A stretch of DNA of 12,665 nt from Deltaproteobacteria bacterium (GTDB lineage: Bacteria; Desulfobacterota; Syntrophia; Syntrophales; UBA2192). Positions 12,555-12,665 of the stretch are shown in pieces. The notes under the pieces were generated by a model, which was given only the letters and a program-made list of their open reading frames with translations, did not search any database and was not told the DNA's origin. The stretch is from assembly GCA_026388445.1 (NCBI GenBank), contig JAPLJU010000078.1, positions 1 to 12,665 on the forward strand. Reading direction: 5' to 3'. The first letter of the stretch is position 1. Every line of letters starts with the position of its first letter. The position numbers and the translations under genes were made by a program.

Positions 12555-12665
12555 ATGTCGAATGCCTTTGGCATCGCGCTTTCGGCCATCAGGACCCTGT
12601 TCACGAAGCTCGATGTAACGGCCAACAACATTGCCAATGCCAACACCAGCGGTTTAAAAAAAAGC
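12555..12665 (+). CDS. Flagellar basal-body rod/hook-family protein, N-terminal part (cut by window edge)
   Basis: Only the first 37 codons are in the window. They carry the N-terminal signature shared by flagellar rod and hook proteins: L-D-V-T-A-N-N-I-A-N-A-N-T-S-G at 19-33, followed by L-K-K-S. These axial proteins are exported by the flagellar type III apparatus and polymerise through N- and C-terminal helices. Which member this is (FlgC/FlgF/FlgG/FlgE-like or a short rod paralog) cannot be told from the N-terminus. GTGGGGATG upstream provides a ribosome site, and a sigma-28 promoter at 12498-12524 indicates late flagellar control. That control is more typical of filament-stage or accessory genes than of the core rod, which is notable for a rod-family protein. 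Confidence 0.85.
   Translation, partial: MSNAFGIALSAIRTLFTKLDVTANNIANANTSGLKKS

Noticed and set aside
1..12665. CRISPR arrays, tRNA, rRNA, insertion sequences
   Set aside because: I looked for spaced direct repeats, cloverleaf-like segments and transposase motifs or terminal inverted repeats and saw none that stand up.

Overview
The window looks like a chromosomal segment of a motile, Gram-negative, GC-rich anaerobe, most likely a deltaproteobacterium (Desulfobacterota, perhaps near the Syntrophales). This placement is inferred from gene content: an HDOD/STAS signalling pair, a two-gene YeeE/YedE transporter, a phosphate acyltransferase/butyrate kinase cluster, Pal-type lipoproteins, a CoA-disulfide-reductase relic and a flagellar gene. 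No rRNA, tRNA or typed marker gene is present to confirm it.

Layout. 1-229 is the end of a charged, coiled-coil-like protein. 270-1700 (minus) is an HDOD protein followed by a STAS anti-sigma-factor antagonist. 1842-1871 is a strong terminator for the next minus-strand operon. 1952-2997 (minus) encodes two half-size YeeE/YedE membrane proteins. 3175-4613 (plus) is an alpha/beta hydrolase translationally coupled to a secreted protein of uncertain fold. 4749-6052 (plus) holds three small genes: one unknown, one RNase H/RuvC-like, one unknown. 6230-9103 (plus) is a tight three-gene cluster of two diverged phosphate acyltransferases and a butyrate kinase, expected to turn an acyl-CoA into the free acid with formation of ATP. 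9104-9480 is a long, apparently structured non-coding stretch before a Pal-like lipoprotein gene (9481-10002) and a 65-residue lipoprotein gene (10070-10267), closed by a terminator. 10592-11813 is a broken CoA-disulfide-reductase-like gene. 11779-12363 (minus) is an isoprenylcysteine-methyltransferase-family membrane protein. 12555 to the edge is the start of a flagellar rod/hook-family gene behind a near-consensus sigma-28 promoter.

The main discovery candidate is at 2476-2997. The first YeeE-like gene is interrupted by one in-frame TGA (2599-2601, minus strand) exactly where this family has its conserved pore cysteine (normally G-C-x-S-G-H-G). The frame continues unbroken for 40 codons with family-like sequence and ends in an ATGA overlap with the second gene. 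A hairpin with a GGUUC loop and a bulged U lies at the spacing expected of a bacterial SECIS element. The gene is therefore predicted to encode a selenocysteine-containing sulfur/selenium-transporter-like protein. A second in-frame TGA at a conserved redox cysteine occurs in the CoA-disulfide-reductase relic at 10724-10726, also followed by a hairpin, but that gene carries other disabling lesions.
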